Positions 4,912-6,754 of a stretch of 6,754 nucleotides of DNA are shown here, one piece after another (position 1 is the stretch's first letter; each line of letters starts with the position of its first letter). The notes beneath the pieces are model-generated. The model saw only the letters and a program-made list of their open reading frames with translations, was not told where the DNA came from and ran no database searches. Source of the stretch: an uncultured Lentisphaeria bacterium (GTDB lineage: Bacteria > Verrucomicrobiota > Lentisphaeria > Victivallales > Victivallaceae); contig CAIJKT010000771.1 in NCBI GenBank assembly GCA_903821255.1, forward strand, positions 1-6,754, read 5' to 3'. The position numbers were made by a program, and so were the translations under genes.

Positions 4912-5479
4912 AAAACCGGATTCTGACAAGGTCCAGTTTGCGCTTCTTTTCTTTCCGCCACATCAGCAGCGTAAAGACCAGCAGCGATGCCGGGATAACG
5001 GCGAAATTGCCGACATACTTGGAATATTTCAGCAGCTTCAATGAATCGTAGCCAAGCATTTCCCCGATAATAGGCAGCAGTGCGCCCAGCGCAAACCCGA
5101 TGCCGAACGCCAGCAGCACGAACCGCCAGAAATATCCCCACCAGGCCAACAGTACCCTGCCGAAGTTGATTTTATGCTCGGTAGCTTCCGGCTCGTTCCG
5201 TTTGAGAATGGCAGGAATAACGATCAATCCGGACTTGCCGACTTTTCGCCCAAGGATAAACTTCAGCACGAAGAATGAAACGATACCGTTTAACACCAGC
5301 CCGTAAGATAGAGATGCCAGGAAAAAGATTTTCGGCTGGTAACAGATGCCGCTGAGCCAGTTAATCAGGAATCCGCCCGACAGCAGCAGTACAGCCAGTA
5401 TAAACGCATATCTCCAGAAAAACCGCCACCAGATCAGCACAACTTCCTTAAAAAGCGGCGCAGCATCAGACTCCGTCAT
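4910..5479 (-). CDS. Four-helix membrane protein made of two tandem copies of one domain
   Basis: This 189-residue protein starts at the ATG at 5479, which has a strong GAGGAG site 6 nt upstream; a longer frame from 5557 lacks one. Predicted membrane segments lie at about 24-43, 53-77, 119-138 and 157-173. The protein is an internal duplication offset by 96 residues. FKEVVLIWWRFFWRY (10-24) matches FGRVLLAWWGYFWRF (106-120), and each copy then has two hydrophobic helices and a basic segment (LGRKVGKSGLIVI; WRKEKKRKLDLVRI). I do not recognise the family. With two similar halves it may be a small transporter, a channel or a membrane scaffold, but no charged residue inside a helix points to a substrate. 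The stop codon is formed by the edge of repeat R3. An IS630 element lies about 95 bp upstream of the start. Confidence 0.78.
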   Translation of the reverse strand: MTESDAAPLFKEVVLIWWRFFWRYAFILAVLLLSGGFLINWLSGICYQPKIFFLASLSYGLVLNGIVSFFVLKFILGRKVGKSGLIVIPAILKRNEPEATEHKINFGRVLLAWWGYFWRFVLLAFGIGFALGALLPIIGEMLGYDSLKLLKYSKYVGNFAVIPASLLVFTLLMWRKEKKRKLDLVRIRF

Positions 5480-5527
5480 ATCAATCTCCTCATTACAGCA
5501 TTTCCCATTCAAAACAGCATCCTTTAA

Positions 5528-5536
5528 ATTATCACA
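5528..5536 (-). promoter_or_regulatory. Possible extended -10 promoter for the membrane-protein gene
   Basis: On the minus strand TGT-GATAAT (5536-5528) fits an extended -10 element. The nearest -35-like TTGAAT (5553-5548) is only 14 nt away. The element lies about 50 nt upstream of the start codon. A second perfect TATAAT (5574-5569, minus) sits exactly at the IS630 junction. Confidence 0.25.
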
Positions 5537-5572
5537 ACACGCCCAAAATTCAAGCATTCCGTACTGAGATTA

Positions 5573-5574
5573 TA
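5573..5574. repeat. Left TA target-site duplication of the IS630 element
   Basis: A TA dinucleotide immediately precedes the left terminal inverted repeat and is matched by TA at 6702-6703 after the right one. IS630/Tc1 elements insert at TA and duplicate it. Confidence 0.7.
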
Positions 5575-5600
5575 CTGATTTGCATTCTTTAGGTTAGTAA
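5575..5600. repeat. Left terminal inverted repeat of the IS630 element
   Basis: It begins CTGATTTGCATTC and ends GGTTAGTAA, and it matches the reverse complement of 6676-6701 at 23 of 26 positions. The mismatches are at repeat positions 3, 4 and 16. It includes the -35 region of the transposase promoter. Confidence 0.88.
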
Positions 5601-5608
5601 TGTATATT
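5580..5608 (+). promoter_or_regulatory. Transposase promoter
   Basis: TTGCAT (5580-5585, inside the terminal repeat) and TATATT (5603-5608) are separated by an ideal 17 nt. Transcription would start near 5615, giving a leader of about 22 nt with a GGAGGT ribosome-binding site before the ATG at 5638. Having the -35 inside the terminal repeat would let bound transposase repress its own promoter. Confidence 0.5.
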
Positions 5609-5637
5609 ATCCTCCAATAAACCGTATGGAGGTAGAT

Positions 5638-6138
5638 ATGCGACCACGGATAGAATTCTCAGAAGCCCAACTGTCAAAAGTTGAAAAGTCTCTTCACAAT
5701 ACCACTACGAAAGAAGGATATCAGCGAGTGCAGGCGGTTTGGCTTCGCATGAAACTTGGACTTCATGCGGCGGAAATAGCCCAAATTCTTGGTATCCATG
5801 AAGCAAGTGTCTGGCGTATCCATTCCCGCTACTTCAAAAATGGAGCAAAGATCTTCGATGAAGGCTTATCTGGTGGCCGCTGGCATGAAAACTTGAGTCT
5901 TGAGGAAGAAGCTGCATTTCTGAAACCATACTGCAAACAAGCCGAATCAAGTGGAATGATCGTTGTTACAGATGTTGCAAACGGTTATGAAAAGCTGATC
6001 GGGCGTGGTGTTCCCAAGTCTACAGTCTACCGGCTTCTCGAACGGCATGGATGGCGGAAAATAGCGCCAAGACCATCACATCCCAAGGCCGATCCGGAGG
6101 CGCAGGATGCTTTTAAAAAAACTTCAGCGAAAAGCTGA
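5638..6138 (+). CDS. IS630 transposase, upstream frame (DNA-binding half)
   Basis: The frame starts at the ATG at 5638, preceded by a strong GGAGGT (5628-5633); an ATG at 5626 is in frame but overlaps that site. The 166-residue product carries the IS630 N-terminal DNA-binding region. A first helix-turn-helix lies at about 43-64 (LHAAEIAQILGIHEASVWRI), followed by the linker GGRWHENLSLEEEAAFL and a second helical, winged-helix-like region at 125-145 (PKSTVYRLLERHGWRK). It ends at TGA 6136-6138, shortly after an A7 run at which a -1 shift would continue into the catalytic frame. Unshifted, this half could bind the terminal repeats and act as a repressor; that is inferred from other two-frame IS elements. 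Confidence 0.85.
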   Translation: MRPRIEFSEAQLSKVEKSLHNTTTKEGYQRVQAVWLRMKLGLHAAEIAQILGIHEASVWRIHSRYFKNGAKIFDEGLSGGRWHENLSLEEEAAFLKPYCKQAESSGMIVVTDVANGYEKLIGRGVPKSTVYRLLERHGWRKIAPRPSHPKADPEAQDAFKKTSAKS

Positions 6139-6139
6139 A
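6096..6139 (+). promoter_or_regulatory. Probable programmed -1 frameshift region
   Basis: Three elements line up. A Shine-Dalgarno-like GGAGG (6096-6100) lies 14 nt before the slip site. A TTTT-A7-C run (6111-6122) lets Lys-AAA slip back one base. A 6-bp hairpin TTCAGC-GAAAA-GCTGAA (6123-6139) follows, and its right arm contains the zero-frame TGA. The SD-like element and A-run resemble known bacterial frameshift signals. The hairpin sits only 1 nt after the run, closer than usual for ribosomal pausing, so RNA polymerase slippage on A7 is also possible. Confidence 0.55.
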
Positions 6140-6701
6140 AGAAATCATTTCCAGCCTTGATGACGGATTGCCTGTGCGCGTAATGTTTCAAGACGAGGCG
6201 CGTTTTGGACGGGTCGGATTGCCGCGCAGATGCTGGGCTCCAAAAGGAATGCGTCCGAAATGTCCAGCTCAGATTATCCGTGAATATATTTATGCTTATT
6301 CGGCAGTCAGTCCTCTGGACGGGGCCATCGAATCACTCACTGCGCCGGATGCCGATGCAAAGATAATGGGAATATTTCTTGCTCAACTGTCTGAACGTTT
6401 CTCTTCGGAACATGTGGTGATGTTTATGGATAAAGCCGCCTGGCACACGACTGGCAAACTCGAACTGCCAAAGAACGTCTCCATTTATTTCCTGCCGCCA
6501 TATAGTCCGCAACTCAATCCCGTTGAAATTATCTGGCGGGAAATCCGCAAGGGATTCTTCCACAATCTGGTTTTCAACAGCATTGATGCAGTTGAAGATC
6601 GTCTGTTCGAAGCATTGACCTATATGCTCAACAACCCGGAAACAGTGAAAAGCATTTCGTCTTTTGATTGGATTGTTACTAACCTTAAGAATGCAAAATA
6701 G
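6120..6701 (+). CDS. IS630 transposase, downstream frame (DDE catalytic half)
   Basis: This half is read in the -1 frame from the A7 run (AAC at 6120) and adds 193 residues to the first 161 of the upstream frame. A TTG at 6168 could start a separate 177-residue protein but has no convincing ribosome-binding site. Catalytic motifs are VMFQDEARFG (first Asp, about fused residue 186), VVMFMDKAAWH (second Asp, about 265) and LPPYSPQLNPVEIIWREIRK (Glu, about 297). These are the three acidic residues of the IS630 DDE domain, which cuts and joins DNA at TA sites. The usual Asn after the second Asp (DNA) is Lys here (DKA), which is uncommon. The stop TAG coincides with the right end of the element. 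Confidence 0.85.
   Translation, partial: NFSEKLKEIISSLDDGLPVRVMFQDEARFGRVGLPRRCWAPKGMRPKCPAQIIREYIYAYSAVSPLDGAIESLTAPDADAKIMGIFLAQLSERFSSEHVVMFMDKAAWHTTGKLELPKNVSIYFLPPYSPQLNPVEIIWREIRKGFFHNLVFNSIDAVEDRLFEALTYMLNNPETVKSISSFDWIVTNLKNAK
6676..6701. repeat. Right terminal inverted repeat of the IS630 element
   Basis: It begins TTACTAACC and ends GCAAAATAG, the reverse complement of the left repeat at 23 of 26 positions. It encodes the last eight residues of the transposase and its stop codon, so the coding frame runs through the recombination site. Confidence 0.88.
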
Positions 6702-6703
6702 TA
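6702..6703. repeat. Right TA target-site duplication
   Basis: TA directly after the right terminal repeat matches the TA at 5573-5574. Confidence 0.7.
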
Positions 6704-6754
6704 TTAAATGCCTGTTCGCATGGTTTTGATAATGAATAAAAAAAGACCGGAACA
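6704..6754. other. Right-edge flank, too short to assign
   Basis: Fifty-one bases remain after the IS. An ATG at 6732 opens a frame reading MNKKRPE up to the edge, but it has no good ribosome-binding site and cannot be judged. Apart from an A-run at 6738-6744 I see no structure. Confidence 0.3.

Larger units (their letters stand above)
5575..6701 (+). mobile_element. Complete IS630-family insertion sequence (1127 bp)
   Basis: The element has 26-bp terminal inverted repeats (5575-5600 and 6676-6701, 23 of 26 matching), flanking TA duplications, its own promoter and a transposase in two overlapping frames. Length and organisation match the IS630 family. The transposase stop codon TAG (6699-6701) forms the last three bases of the element. 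The two frames join by a -1 shift at an A7 run (6115-6121), giving a protein of about 354 residues, normal for the family, with all three DDE residues. The well-preserved ends and intact frames suggest a recent, possibly active copy. It lies upstream of the divergent membrane-protein gene. Confidence 0.9.

Noticed and set aside
5480..5557. N-terminal extension of the membrane protein to the ATG at 5557
   Set aside because: The extension has no ribosome-binding site, is Cys-rich and unlike the rest, and covers the likely promoter; the ATG at 5479 has GAGGAG at ideal spacing.
5100..5567. Plus-strand open frames across the membrane-protein gene
   Set aside because: They are antisense shadows of a minus-strand gene that has a strong ribosome-binding site, clear membrane helices and an internal duplication.
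6096..6168. IS630 transposase as a broken pseudogene
   Set aside because: Both frames are intact up to a slippery A7 run with a SD-like element and hairpin, all three DDE residues are present and the ends are well preserved, so programmed recoding is more likely than decay. A single-base deletion or sequencing error in the A-run cannot be excluded.

Overview
The window looks like a bacterial chromosome segment of moderate GC content. It carries an exported-protein operon, a small cassette bordered by short repeats, a membrane-protein gene and a complete insertion sequence. No rRNA, tRNA or other taxonomic marker is present. The GxxExxY gene bordered by 9-nt-unit repeats and the exported helical-repeat proteins resemble what I associate with the Planctomycetota-Verrucomicrobiota-Lentisphaerota group, perhaps Lentisphaerota. 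That assignment is inference and weak.

Layout. Positions 1-84 (minus) hold the first 28 codons of a gene that runs off the left edge. Its N-terminus resembles a phage terminase large subunit or another P-loop ATPase just before the Walker A motif, and it has a good sigma-70-type promoter. Positions 176-752 are non-coding and carry a cluster of GC-rich palindromes, including a 25-bp inverted repeat whose arms are themselves hairpins. Three plus-strand genes follow, all for exported, mainly helical proteins: a TPR-like lipoprotein (753-1529), a HEAT-repeat-like protein (1620-2567) and a large uncharacterised protein (2583-4250). The last two are 15 nt apart and begin with nearly the same export sequence.

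Positions 4251-4911 hold three copies of a 27-nt repeat built from three 9-nt units. Two are direct and one is inverted. They enclose a hairpin-rich spacer and a GxxExxY-family gene with a PD-(D/E)XK-like core. The outer copies sit at the 3' ends of the two convergent flanking genes. Next, on the minus strand, is a four-helix membrane protein made of two tandem copies of one domain (4910-5479). The right end is a complete 1127-bp IS630-family element (5575-6701) with 26-bp terminal inverted repeats, a TA target duplication and a transposase split into two frames at an A7 run.

Function. The three exported proteins probably share an envelope role, but the sequence does not show which. The repeat-bounded GxxExxY cassette is the best candidate here for an under-described mobile or selfish unit. 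The IS630 lies about 95 bp upstream of the membrane-protein gene and may have changed its promoter region.
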